From Rosellinia necatrix (taxonomy: Eukaryota > Ascomycota > Sordariomycetes > Xylariales > Xylariaceae), in NCBI GenBank assembly GCA_021209875.1, contig JAGYVD010000001.1:434001-498000 (forward strand): 64,000 nt of DNA, read 5' to 3'. Below the pieces are notes generated by a model. The model saw only the letters and a program-made list of their open reading frames with translations. It did not search any database and had not been told where the DNA came from. Shown piece after piece: positions 37,134 to 49,035 of the stretch. Position 1 is the first letter of the stretch; every line of letters begins with the position of its first letter. A program made the position numbers and the translations under genes.

Positions 37134-38321
37134 CTAAGCGCCGATGACGCCGCCGGCACCGGGGCCGCCGAGGTAGAAGAAGCTACCCCAGCTGCCGCCG
37201 GAGCTCCAGGTGGGGGCGATCTGGTAGCGGTTGTTGTCGCTGACGACGAGCTGGTTCTGGCCGTTGTAGTCCTGGTAGGTGTTGCCGGTGTTGACGAAGA
37301 GGATGTTGTGGATGTAGGCGGAGCGGCCGAAGCCGGTGGCGGGCCACTCGCCGCTGCCCATGTCGGTCGTGGTCAGGGCGCTGCCGCTGTTGTAGATCTC
37401 GCCGTAGAAGTCGATGACGTCGGAGTGGTCGGCGAGGGTGTCGGCGGCGTTGACGCCCTTGGAGAAGAGCGAGGCCGGGTAGTAGCCGATGTAGCGGTCG
37501 AGGCACCACAGCCACCAGTTGCCGCCCGTCAGGTAGTAGCCGATCTCGAGCTCGTACTGGGCGCCGCCGCGCACCGACAGCGGCGAGAAGGCGATGCCCG
37601 GGTAGATGGAGGCGTCGGTCTGCACCCAGCCGGCGTGGTCGCGGTTCCAGCCGCCGACGTTGTCGCCGTCGGCGCTGTAGCCGTTGGTCGTGAAGTAGCT
37701 GAAGAGGTGCGGCGCCCCGACCTGGTTCGGGTAGTTGATCCAGCCCGCCTCGACCGTCTGGGTCACGGCGCCGGTGCCGGCGTGGGCCGCGTTGGTGCGG
37801 ATCACCGCCGTCTGCAGCAGCGAGAAGTCGGCGCCGCTCGAGCAGTACGCGTTGAACAGGCTGAAGGTGCCCTTGCCGCCGTGGTTGGCGACGTTCTGCC
37901 CCGAGCTGGCGTACCAGTGGTTGCCCGCGTACCCGTCCTGGGCGGCGTTGACCTTGGCGAAGGAGCCGTGGTCCGCCTTGGTCGGCAGGCGCTTCGGGGC
38001 CTTGTCGTGGCCACTGGTCCGCGGCACCGGCACGGTCCCGTTGGGGCCCTGCTTGGCCGGGTCGTTGCCCAGGAGGGCCCGCATGACCGCCTGGTTCGCC
38101 CGGGCGCTCTGCTGGCCCTGCTTCTGCGGGGGAGGCGGAGGGGGGACGGCGATTCTGCCGCCGGTCTGGGACTCGGGCACCACCCAGTCGATGATCTGAC
38201 CGTCGGCCGTGGTCGTGGTCGCGACGACATCGAGCCCATCGGTGCGAGCGCGGATCGGCGTGGCCGACGTGGTCTGGAACACGACGGCGAAGGCCGCCGC
38301 CTTGAGGAGGGACAACTGCAT
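37134..38321 (-). CDS. secreted neprosin-domain protein
   Basis: An intronless minus-strand gene for 395 residues. The N-terminus MQLSLLKAAAFAVVFQTTSA is a clear secretion signal, with cleavage probably after ATTSA-like residue 20. A Pro-rich stretch (PPPPPPQKQ) near residue 60 and a probable propeptide region follow. The C-terminal half matches the neprosin domain (formerly DUF239): a TVEAGW block with a candidate catalytic Glu, then GGWNRDHAGWVQ, then YELEIGYYLTGGNWWLWCL with a second Glu and the Trp-rich core. Family knowledge: neprosin of pitcher plants is a glutamic endopeptidase cutting after Pro, and fungal members are secreted and largely uncharacterised. A role in breaking down Pro-rich plant or fungal wall proteins is inference. 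Third positions are almost all G or C, so the opposite strand is also open over most of the gene; the signal peptide and motifs settle the strand. Confidence 0.88.
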   Translation of the reverse strand: MQLSLLKAAAFAVVFQTTSATPIRARTDGLDVVATTTTADGQIIDWVVPESQTGGRIAVPPPPPPQKQGQQSARANQAVMRALLGNDPAKQGPNGTVPVPRTSGHDKAPKRLPTKADHGSFAKVNAAQDGYAGNHWYASSGQNVANHGGKGTFSLFNAYCSSGADFSLLQTAVIRTNAAHAGTGAVTQTVEAGWINYPNQVGAPHLFSYFTTNGYSADGDNVGGWNRDHAGWVQTDASIYPGIAFSPLSVRGGAQYELEIGYYLTGGNWWLWCLDRYIGYYPASLFSKGVNAADTLADHSDVIDFYGEIYNSGSALTTTDMGSGEWPATGFGRSAYIHNILFVNTGNTYQDYNGQNQLVVSDNNRYQIAPTWSSGGSWGSFFYLGGPGAGGVIGA

Positions 38322-41300
38322 CCTGAGGAATCAAATTCGGCAGTGATAGAGAAACCCTTGAAGACTGGACCGTGAGTTGGCGCTTGCCTCTGGAGTCAAG
38401 ATCACCTGGGCCCCAAGGGGAGGGATAGGGCTCTTATTTATCAACCTCCCCTGCGCTCTATACAGCTTCTGTCAGAGAGCAAGACGCCGAAACTCGGCAA
38501 CCCGAATGTCGGTAACCCGATCCATGTCGAGCTGTGGGAGTAGGCCAGCCCACCCTTTTCTCCACGAGGAAGGTCTACAGTCGGGGTGCGTGCCGATATT
38601 AGTGACATCCACCCAGGCCGGTGCTTGTGATCCATCGCGGCAACGTTACCCTAGTCCTTGGGCGAGGAATTCCAAAGAAGCTTGAATGTAAGGACTGTAG
38701 GGCTATGCCGGCTGTGTGCCTCAAGGCTGGGGTGGCTGCCTACCGTCTGCGGTCAGACGACAACTGACCTGGCGCCGGAAGCGGTTACATAGCATAAAGA
38801 AACGTCAAGGCGCAGTATGCAGATAGACGCAAAAGGCATGAAAAATGGTCAACATCCAGCTCCTTCATTCCCAGCGCTTACCCACTTGAGTGACCCAGGC
38901 CGTCGTTGTTGTTTTGTCCGTGAGACTGGCGAGCGTGAGGGGATCACGCCATGCAGAGATTCTCGGCGGTTGGGAGTCGGCATGGTGCAATCTTTGGTCC
39001 CCTGCGCAAGGTCGGTCCTATTCACACTGAGAGCAGTTTTCTCCTGCTTTAGTAGGACAAAACAACGCCCAGGCTCCGGAACAAGCTTTCGAGTAGATAT
39101 CGCCAAGGACGCGGGGCGCGTCAACAAGCGCCAAATCCGTCATCAAACTAGACGGCCATTGGCGCAGGGGTGAAGGCGAACTGCCTCTTTCAAAATAGCA
39201 CATCCTTGCCACTTCTAGCTCTCGGATATTTGAGGATACTCCCCCAGACTAGTGCGATCCATGCCCAGCAGGCTCGTTCTTTTGTCCAGACGGCCCAAGG
39301 TTCGCAGTTATTTTTGCAGATGACAAACGACGATGGCCACGGGGTTTATGCATCAGCCGAGATCCTGGCAGTGCTGGCACATGCGCCGCCGATGAAACAG
39401 GACAGATGATTGGGGAAAGTAGGGACTTCTGCTATGTAAGCCGTAAATCCAACCATTCATCCCTGTTCCTTGGGGGCAGCACATCGAATAAACAGAGAAT
39501 AAACATCAAATATACTTCATATAAGGCTGAAGCCAGACGCGGGACATTTGTTTAATGTTGTTACAGGTATCGTAACCGCCGCCCGCAGTATGCATGTACT
39601 TTGTTTATCTGGACGTTGGCTTAGAACTTCCCAAACCTCCGTCTCGGTATTCCGGCATTCAAATACCGGTCGCCGGTCGGTCTGCCATCGAAGGTGGATG
39701 GCCCTAAGACGTCCTCTCCACAGATCGTCGCTCATCCATCTGGCCTGGCCACGCTAACCCCCACCGATGTCCTTCCTTTATAGGCAATTCGAAGCCGCCT
39801 AGCACGTTTTTTTGGGCGGGCTGCTCGAGGCTTACTTGACGACATGGTGGCATTCATTCTATCCGAAGAAGGGTAAAGTATACACAAGAACTTGATAAGC
39901 TTCTGGCTCTACCTCCGATAGGGCTATGTCGGATGGTCAATCAAGCGCCTTAAGTATGATTTCGTCGTAACGTGACGGTTCTTTTCGTACCAAGAAATAC
40001 TGATGAGAGGGCTATCTTACATTATGCCGCATTCGGATTACTTACGTGATCCACTGGGTATCTGGGGGAGGTGCAGGGTAGCGTGTGACCGAAGGGCTTC
40101 GCATAGCGAAAATCCTGGGGGAGATGACGGGGTCTGGAGCTTAGCGACTACAATGAGTAGAACGTGAATATTGGCAAGTAAAATATAATTACATCAATAT
40201 TATGCTGAGTCGTCTTCAACGATGGCATAAGCGATATGAACATACATGTCAATGACAGGTGTGTAGTGAAATGTCGATCCGGTTGAACCCGAGATCTTTG
40301 CATGATCACCTCCGGGCCCCAGAGTAGCGTACATAGGGGTTGACTGCAGATCAACGATCATCACAGCTACCGAAGGCCCATGGAAATAAACATGTGAATA
40401 TATATCCTGTTGCGCCTCGTCAAACGGGGACAAAGTGTCGTATGAGTTCGCGCTCGTCCTATCAGAATATATCACTCTAGGTCCTCATAGTGCCGCAGAA
40501 CTCAGACTCGGACTCTAGGTGTTGTATACCGAACGTCCAGAGCGAGGCCTGTCACACGGAGGTAGAAGCTGGGCGCAGGTAGATAGCGTAGTATAGGGGT
40601 ATTGCTCAATTCTATTGATTCCTGGTTCTCCTATCTAGAGTGGGAGGCCCTTAGTCTTTATATGCTATATACTACTAGAACCACACACATCGTAGGGTAA
40701 CCGGTTCCACGCTATTTGACTTATATACCTGGCACCGAGTCTCCGCCAAACAAGGATCAAAATATCATGTATATGAGCCTGAAAAGTTAGCTACTACACG
40801 AGGAAGAAAACTCATCTCCTCGTACAACTACATAAGCCATTTCTAGAACGACCAGTATTCAGACCCGTGAGATAGTTATGCACCCATAACCGCTGGGCAC
40901 AATGACATTCCTCTCCTAGCCCAGCCCGCAATTCTCAGCCTATACAGACTTAGGACTGAACTCGAATACGTATCCTTTCGCTTTCCATCACCATGCTCTT
41001 CTCGGAGCAACCGCGTGAGGATATCCTGAGCCCCTTAGCACAGACCACTAGCGCCGTCTCGTCGGGATCCCAGAGGGAGGCCCTTCCTGCTACCCTAGCT
41101 CGGTATTAGCCACTCAAAACCGAAGGCCGTAAATTCGACACCTACATCCAGCTTTTCTCGGGATGAGCTGGCATCTCAGGAATGGCCATTTGCACTTTTG
41201 TGCCTCCGACAGAGGATCCAGCCCATTCCGGACTTCCGCAGTATCCATCCGATCAGTGACAGGTCGATGAGGTCTTGGAGAGGATGGCCTCCCTGTTACA

Positions 41301-41676
41301 GACTGATACAAAGCAGGAGAAATAAACCGCTTGAAGCGCTCTAAGTGACGCCTTACTGATCCGAGAGACTGTCAGCTGTTAGTAATTGCCTGTAGGATAT
41401 TACCGGCCCCGGCGGAAGCTGTAGGTAAGACTTACTAGACTTGAATTAACACCGCTGCCATCGACACAACAAGTACATGTGAGAGGGGAACCTGAGCCTT
41501 CTAATATCCGCAAAGCGCCGAGCCAAAAAAAAAAAAAAACCGCCCAGACCCCGCTGCAGTAAGAACTAGTATGAAAGGTGTCTACTCGAGAAAAACGCGA
41601 AAGCTGAACGTCACGTCTTTTCGATCACTCTGCGTCAGCCCTACTCGTTAGCCCTAATAGTCTAAACACGCTCCGC
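38322..41676. other. long gene-poor region between neprosin gene and NLR
   Basis: The first several hundred bases are the probable promoter of the neprosin gene. One minus-strand frame near 40200-40490 (ending YAIVEDDSA) has protein-like composition but no in-frame ATG at its start, so it may be an exon or a fragment of an unknown gene. An A-run lies at 41525-41540. No transposon or known domain was recognised. Confidence 0.4.
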
Positions 41677-44600
41677 TTAAAGACACTTTTCGCGTAATTT
41701 AACAGCCTCCAAGCCATTATCGTCTCTTAAGTCAGGGTCTGCTTTGTCTGCTTCAAGCAGTAATGCCGCTACTTCTTTACTGTCAGACTTAGCAGCCTGC
41801 GACAACGGCGTCTGGCCATGTTTATCTTTCGAATCAGGGTCTATTTTGCCTGTTTTCAGCAGTAATATCGCAACATCTTTACTGTCACGCATAGCAGCCC
41901 AAAATAACGGCGTCTGGCCATATTTATCTTTCGAATCAGGGTCTATTTTGCCTGTTTTCAGCAGTAACATCGCAACATCTTTACTGCCATACATAGCAGC
42001 ATAAAATAACGGCGTCTGGCCATATTTATCTTTCGAATCAGGGTCTATTTTGCCTGTTTTCAGCAGTAATATCGCAACATCTTTACTGTCACGCATAGCA
42101 GCCCAAAATAACGGCGTCTGGCCATATTTATCTTTCGAATCAGGGTCTACTTTGCCTGTATCAAGCAGTATCTGTGCTGTCTTTTTATATGTGTTGATTG
42201 TCTCCCACGCCGGTGGCGTTGGGCCTCGGATCGTAAAGCGATGTCTGGCCGACAGGCTGCTTCCGGACATTCCACCGGAGCCAACACCGAGCTGAGCAGG
42301 CATTCGCACTATAGGTCTTCCAGGTACACTTGCTGCGGCCCATGATAGTGGTGTTCGGTTTGACTCATCGACCTGATCCGGATAATGGCCCCTTGAAATC
42401 AATGCCCGCACTGTGTCGTCCAGTCCAAAGTATGCAGCCAAGTGAAGCCCTGATCCGACGCTGGGAGTTGGGTCGAATTCCCCAGCGGAGAATAGGACAT
42501 TCTCCGCCCCCACCTGCATCTGGAATTCGGGCCTGGCTCTGCTCTCGAGGAACTCAACAACTTTGGGGTTCAATTTCGAATCTTTGCGAGCGTGATTCGC
42601 CCACTTTTTTATTGCATATGAATAAAAGCAATCAATACTCGCTCGGTCTATAGTCTCAGACAATTTTCGATCATGCCCAACCGCAAAGGTGGTTAATGAG
42701 ATGTAGTTGATACATGTATCCGTGATATAAGTCTCCGCACGTGGAAACCATTGCTTCTTTGTTTGCTCGAAGTATTCTTGTGTTGTGTAGTGAACCAACC
42801 GGATGATATTACTTTCGTCAACGGTCACCAAACCAGCACACACAGAGACCATGACCGCGATCTCTGGAAAGTTGTCTTCGCCAAGTTCCGGTTCGCCATT
42901 TTCTACAGCAAGTGCGTGCTGGAGCTGTTCCGTTGTGAGTGGCCATTCTGCAAAGGCGACCCATGTCAGAACATTATTTGCCAGCTCTTTCAAGCCTTGT
43001 TTTTGCTTATTGATTCTGTCCATAGTTTGATCATATGCCTGGCTTAATGCTTTAAGTTTCTGCCCTTCGCTGGATTCCGACGTTTGGTTCTGGAACTGGT
43101 TTATCGTCTTTCTGACAGTCCTTTCGGTGGTCTTATCTTCAAGTAAGCGGAGGTAGAGTTGGGCTAGGATAAACCTACATCCCGTTAGCAAAAATTCTTC
43201 TCTTAAACATTGATCTACAACCTACATTCCACCGACAGCAACCGCGATCCCGGCTGTAATCTCAGCTTTCAGTTGTGGGTTACGCTCGATGAAAGATGGC
43301 AGTTTCTTCATGTGACCTTTTATGTATATTTGTATGTCTTCTTCAGTTGCTCGAATTTCAAGCTTCGTAGCTCCAGAAAACAACCTCTCGATCTCCGGGA
43401 CGAACCTTGATGTGGCGCATACATTGGCGTTGCAACCATTCAGAAGACCGAATATTGTTGAAAGAACAATTTCTCGGCTTCTCGCGTCCGGTTGGCATTC
43501 ATCAAGAGCGTCAACAACGATAAAGACCTTCGAATATCGAGCCGTAACGGATTCGAAAGCCCTTGAGAGTTCGTCAATCGACGGCCGCGTAGCTATCGGC
43601 ATGTTCCCATTCACGTGAGTATTGTAGAGAGATTTGACACTTTCCGGGAGAGAAGGCCTGCCCGAAGCCAATTGTTTCAGCAAACTTGCGAGGAGGTCTT
43701 CAACTTCCTGCTTGCCTTGCTGCCTGAAATTGCAATAAATGTATGCGATGCCGACATCCTCATCATTCCGAAACCGAGTTGCAAGGTCTTCAACCACGAT
43801 TGATGTGAGTGTCGTCTTTCCCGCCCCAGGAATTCCTGGGCAGAACAACGTCTGGTTTCTCGTTTCGAGCCAAGCTTGATACTCTTTTGAATCCAAATAC
43901 CATTGTCCAGTTCCGGGTTGTCGCCTCTTGAAGTATTCGCTCTGCTGTGCACTGTAGTCGGCCGGCGTGAGCCAGTCAAGTATATGGAGATATTCCTTCC
44001 TATCCAAGTTGGATTTAATATGTGTAACATTTGCATCGGTCGTAGATAAAGTGTCGAGAACTAATACAATATTAGAAGCATGCAAACAACAATTTATTAG
44101 CCCAAGGCCGCGGTCATAACTAACCTTCATAAAGAATCTTCTCCTCTTTCTCAACCCGATTTGGGGGAATTCGGCATAGCAGATCCTTTGCATATGCAGT
44201 CGCCGCCATCGCTGCATATCCTTGCCATTCCTTGTTCTTGTGGGAATCTGAGTAGTCGCATATCCCGCGGACCACTAGACACGGGAAGTGGTTCATCAAC
44301 CCCGCCGCTTCCATTTCAAAACATAGGACGTTTTTTTCCGCTGCTAGTTTATCCCGAACCCAAGCATCCTTCATTAGCTGGTTTGCCGAAGCGATCAAGC
44401 CATAGTGGATTGTTATTGCTTCTTCCTCTGTGCGTGGTTGTCGTATTTTGAGATTTAGTGGACTACTACCACATGTCTCGGCACAACTTCTTGCGCCGGT
44501 TGAATAAGCTCCATCATCGGTCAAGAGAACCTCGTTATCGGTGGAAAGTGCATCGGTTAAGGGAGCCTTGGGACCAATTGAAGGCGCCGTTGTTGAATGA

Positions 44601-45289
44601 ACGACGTTGCTTTGATAAAGTCTGTCGCTGTTTGGATCTGGTCGCTGAAACTTCCGTCTCAGCCTTGGGTACTTCCCGAAGATGTTTTCAATGGCGTCCT
44701 GAATACCATGGCCTTCAATCTCATGCTTTGCCATAAGCCCACTCACTGCCGCTCGCAGGACTGCTGGTGGCTGGTTCAAGAACCCAGTTGTTTCGAACCT
44801 CTGATCTTGTATCGTCTTGCCAAAGTCGTACTGAAATACACCTCCCTTCCCATCACGGGGAGCACTAACCACAATGTCACCCAGACGGATATCGTGTTTC
44901 TGGCTTGGTGCGCCACCACCGATCCCAACCATAAGACCGATCCTAATATTAGGGAAGCTGTGGACCATATCCTTTGCAACTCTTGCTGCAGAGGCTGTGC
45001 CGTACTCGCCATCGGGCAAGACAGCAATTACCATATTGTGTCCCCCAATCTCACCCAGTGTGTAATCGTTGGCGTCATTTTCAGACACATGTTCCGGTCG
45101 GCCGTGCTTCTTGTCAAGGAAAACCTGGGCGGCAACGTACTCCGTGGACAGGGCGCAGATCCATCCGACTGTGTACGCGCCATTTTCCTTCTCTGGTGTC
45201 CCGGAATCATCAGATGGAGTCTTGGTCCTTTTTTTGGTGCCAGCCGCAACCTCTCGGTCGTCACCAGCAGCGAAGCTCCGATTCGACAT
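41677..45289 (-). CDS. NLR: PNP_UDP - NACHT - ankyrin receptor
   Basis: A complete fungal NOD-like receptor of 1165 residues. Exons on the minus strand are 45289-44125, 44060-43226 and 43174-41677; introns are 64 and 51 nt. Joins read [13 protein letters not shown] and [13 protein letters not shown]. The N-terminal domain (about 38-385) is the nucleoside-phosphorylase-like PNP_UDP effector, with [26 protein letters not shown] and [11 protein letters not shown]. The NACHT domain has [10 protein letters not shown] (about 465-474) and [12 protein letters not shown] (Walker B, about 555). A helical NACHT-associated region follows, then a spaced set of ankyrin repeats. The last ones are 34-residue units [18 protein letters not shown]... 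nearly identical to each other in DNA. Family knowledge: such proteins are thought to sense non-self through the repeat end and signal cell death through the N-terminal domain. All key residues are present. Confidence 0.94.
41735..42155 (-). repeat. tandem 102-bp near-identical ankyrin-coding repeats
   Basis: The word TCTGGCCAT begins at 41811, 41913, 42015 and 42117, exactly 102 bases apart. The units between differ at only a few positions; the units around 41913 and 42117 look identical over most of their length. Each unit codes for one 34-residue ankyrin repeat of the NLR. The flanking units are more diverged, so the array is freshest in its centre. Confidence 0.95.
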
Positions 45290-46259
45290 TGTATGAAGCG
45301 TAATTTTCGGAAGGGTATGTAGTATTTTGATATAAGAACTCGAAATCGACAGCGGTTTAAAGCGGGGGGATGGAGGAGGGGGGGGGAGGAGGGAGGATAG
45401 GGTAGATTTTGCCAGGAAAACAGTCCCTAAGAAAGGAAATGAGAATAAGGGGGATAATCACTACAGCAAACCTCAGCCTCGAAAACAGCAGCTAAAGGGG
45501 CGGTTAACATAGCTGCGGCGCAGCCGTAACTACGTGTCACTCTGAAATGGCTTCGGCGAGAATAAGTCTAGTCAGAATATGTTGGGTCGAAACCCTTGGA
45601 CTTGGCTTTTGCTACCATTGGGTAGTTATGTTCAGGTGCCATCAAATAGTCACTATCGAAAGCTCGCAATGTTACAAAATGTTTAGCGCATTAGTTCGGT
45701 TCCATAGATCGCCATCGTCAAGGCCAATGAGATCAGAAAGAAAGAACAGGGCCTTTCCCTTGGGGGCAGAATCGGCCCCTCGTAATGCTGAACGCCGGAT
45801 CCGAACAGACACGCTTCCCTATCCATAATCCAAAGGCGCCGCGGTGATCACCCCTAGGAGAGCTTGTCATCGCTTTGAGAACAGCAGAATTGCGATAGTT
45901 CTGGTGAGTCTTTCTGCTATCGGACTAAAAGCTGCGAAACAATCAAAAGCTGGTAATCAAAAGTAATTGATCAACCTCCTTGAGGTCACGAAAATTAATG
46001 ACTGGTAAATCAATAGGCTGCACGTCAGACCAAACCTCGGCGGTCCCATTACTGTACGGTACCATTACTGTAAAAGATCGAGCCATGCCAAAATAGAGCA
46101 CTCTTTCTTAATTTCTACCTACCGTACTACTTGACCACGCTATTTATTATTCTGCCATCCTACGTCAACTAGGTAGACAACGAGCGATTCTATCCAAATC
46201 CAGCTAATTCCGTTGATGGAGCGGTTGGCCAGACGAATAAGAGGTAAATTCTTTTTGGT
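45290..46259. other. intergenic region between NLR and SDR remnant
   Basis: The promoter side of the NLR includes a G-rich run (GGGGGGATGGAGGAGGGG type) at about 45365-45395. No gene was recognised. Confidence 0.45.
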
Positions 46260-47032
46260 TTAAAAAGCGTCTCGCAAAGATTGGCCGGCCTTGTTAGCGT
46301 CGTTTATCTCAACCGAAACACCAAGCTGCTTCACTTCATCAAGTTCTTTATTCACGGCGGCAACTTCGGCCTTGACAGCGTCCCACGCGCCCCGAGTAAG
46401 TGGAGGCTGCATAGGAATGGACGTGACCGCGGCACACACAACAACTGCATACATAACGCTAACGACTCTATCCGCTAGCGTCCATTTTTGCTGCGTCTGG
46501 GGGGTCTGTGACATAGCCTTCAACAACCCTCAAAGGGCTACCCAACGCCGCGTAGTGTATGCAGAGTGGCGGGGCATGTAGTCCGTCCTGCCTGGGCCCG
46601 CGAAGCGAGTGCGCGTGCCACCCGGCTCGATGAAGCAGAAGTGGATGTTCCACTCAGGTTGGGCCGCCTTGCTGATGCTCTCAGCGAACCCCTCCGCGCT
46701 TGCTGCCCTATGTTGGGGTTCTCGCCGCGGAACACGCGGACGGCCTGGAGGATTAACCGGATCGAACCCCAGGGATCGGTCTCGACGATCTTTATGACAT
46801 TGATGCGCTTGAATTTGGATACTGCCGCGGCGATGGCAGCGTACGTTGTAACTACGGCAGTAAGCCGGAGGGCTGGTGGTGGGACAGTGCGAGGGCGGCC
46901 TTGCCAAACCATGATCAGAAACGTCGTCTGCGTGCAGGCCCGATCGCTAATGCCAGAGGGAGTATCGATATTGGCTTTACAAGACGGCAAGGCAAGTCTC
47001 GAGATAATTGGTCTCACACCATACGGATTCAT
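46260..47032 (-). pseudogene. short-chain dehydrogenase remnant
   Basis: Minus-strand pieces of an SDR in different frames. Upstream is a piece with AAIAAAVSKFKRINVIKIVE and DPWGSIRLILQAVRVF (around 46740-46860), resembling the FGRIDVVVNNA and NFWGxxxxTxAxLPxF regions but with the NNAG motif lost. Next comes GFAESISKAAQPEWNIHFCFIEPGG in another frame (about 46615-46700), matching the SDR helix and the IEPGG motif. The last piece (46260-46500) reads YAVVVCA, RGAWDAVKAEVAAVNKELDEVKQL, the usual C-terminal helix of fungal SDRs of this type. The YxxxK active site is not visible. At least two frame changes are required, so this is a decayed gene. It is not a copy of either intact SDR in the window as far as the eye can tell. 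Confidence 0.65.
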
Positions 47033-49035
47033 GCCTCCAGTGGCCCACCAAGGTCGCGAGCTTTCGCTTTTGTATGCATCGTATTCCTACCAGCGCACTT
47101 CAAGTCGCGTTGTAATTATACCGATCATAATAGACCATGCTGTCCGTCGCGGAGTCCATGTATCAGCCGAATTTTAGCGGAGTTTGCTGCCCTTGAAGTA
47201 GATCCCGCGATGTCATCCCCACAAGAAAATGCCTTAGGCACTACCCAATCAGTCGCGGACGACATAGTTAGCGGGTAAAGGTGGGGCAAATCACAGGCAG
47301 GCAGGGGGGGAGCCCAACATGTCATCCAGTCGTGCACCCAGTACCCCCACTAACAGCGGTAGGCACTATCTCTTCACTGACAGGTCGTTTGTCGGGTGTC
47401 TATCCTTTCCGTATTCTCTCAGACCCAATAGACCTTACCAGCTTATTGAGCGTGTAGTCCCACACCACACATGCTTCGACATCAAGACACAGAGGCTCTT
47501 AAAATCCAAACGGGAGGCTCTAAGGAAGACGCAACTAGACTGGTAGGAAGCGCAATTGCCAAAACTGAGCAGGGCATCCGATTCGTACCCGTAGATTGAC
47601 AGATGACTAAATCATCGCTGCTTCCTTTCACCGAGTAATATCTCCAGGGCAACCTCACGCGCTGCGACATAGGCGTACATAGCATATGACTGCCTACCCT
47701 CTAGCTTCCCCTAGGACCCCTGCGCTGATGCAGAGACCGAACCCAAGCTTCATCATAGTACCTAATCTGAAAGAAATAGTGTCATTCGTGAGCAATGGCT
47801 ATCTAATTATTGCCTAGAGCTTATAAATGGCGTTGTAGTCCACGCGATGAGAGCAGTTAGCAGCCATATATCATAGTCCTCGACGGTACTCAAGGAGTAG
47901 GCTAACGATTGCCAGGTATATAACCTTATGCCTCTCGCCCACGCTTTTGGCTTGCGGACATTGACATGATGCTACTGTCCGCGAACGGGGATATACCGCC
48001 AGAGTCATCACTTGCACAAACCGGACTTCAGCCCAGTTCCCATACTGTACAGACTTCGATCCAGCCGTTATGTTTGCTGGTGAGGCAAAACTAGTCGAAG
48101 GGGTACGGCACGCGGCATGTTGAGGAACAGCACATGGGCTCGGCGATAACTCGAGGGAAGTATTCTCGGTCTGCGGCCAATATCACCCCGACGACTACTG
48201 GATGCACAGTTATCCGCGAGAGAAGACATAGGGTCGATTTACCTAGATGGATCAAAATCTCGGCAGTATGTGCTTTGACGAATGTGCACCCACTGAGGTT
48301 AGGTATTTAGGTTCGCAAGACCAGTGACATTACCTATAAACATTACAATTGCACCCACACCACTACACTACTACTACTTTACAAATAAAATGTTCGTAAA
48401 TACCTGCATCGGCGCTATAGCATACGAACTTAGTTTTTAGTTTAGTTACACCCCGTGCGATTGTGACAGAAATGGTTAACTACACGATAACTGCATTAAC
48501 TATAGGTCGCTAATCTTGCTGTAGCTAAAAAATGTAGTATGTATGTACAGTGGACCCTTCGCGCTACCCCACCAGGTGTTACAGGGCCCCGCCCCAAAGT
48601 CGATTCCGGGGCCTACCTAGTTTACAGGTAAGACGATGTTAGCCGCAGTCTAGACCTCGCTGAACCTAAACTTTAACCTTGAGCCTCATTTTCTACACAA
48701 CACCCCATACAATCACCCAGGCAACCTACGATAGAGTTAGCTACCAGGGCCGCCGCGGGATGGAGTGAAATCTCTCGTGTCTTCGACAACAACTTATTTT
48801 GGATTTCGATCTCATGCCAATCTAAACGACCAGCACTTTTTCACCATTTGCTTCCTCACACCCACATACCCAGCTATCAGCCCTCAATATCGCTCCCATC
48901 TTTATCCTATCTACGCCACCATCACCACACTAAAATTGCAAAATAAAAAAAATAACAAATAATAAAACAATAAAACGATAAAACAATAAGCGCAGCGAGA
49001 AAAAAAAAACTACCCCCCGGCGATCTCCATTCAGG
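47033..49035. other. intergenic region left of SPT3
   Basis: Only short frames are present, such as 47319-47546 on the plus strand, without recognised motifs. The last 130 bases before SPT3 are very A-rich, with repeated AATAAAACAATAAAAC words (48935-49010), likely the leader or promoter. No tRNA or transposon was seen. Confidence 0.4.

Noticed and set aside
37107..38375. A 422-codon plus-strand open frame opposite the neprosin gene
   Set aside because: It is a shadow of the extreme GC3 bias of the minus-strand gene. Its translation is a monotonous Val/Gly/Ala/Arg mixture without motifs, while the minus strand has a signal peptide and domain motifs.
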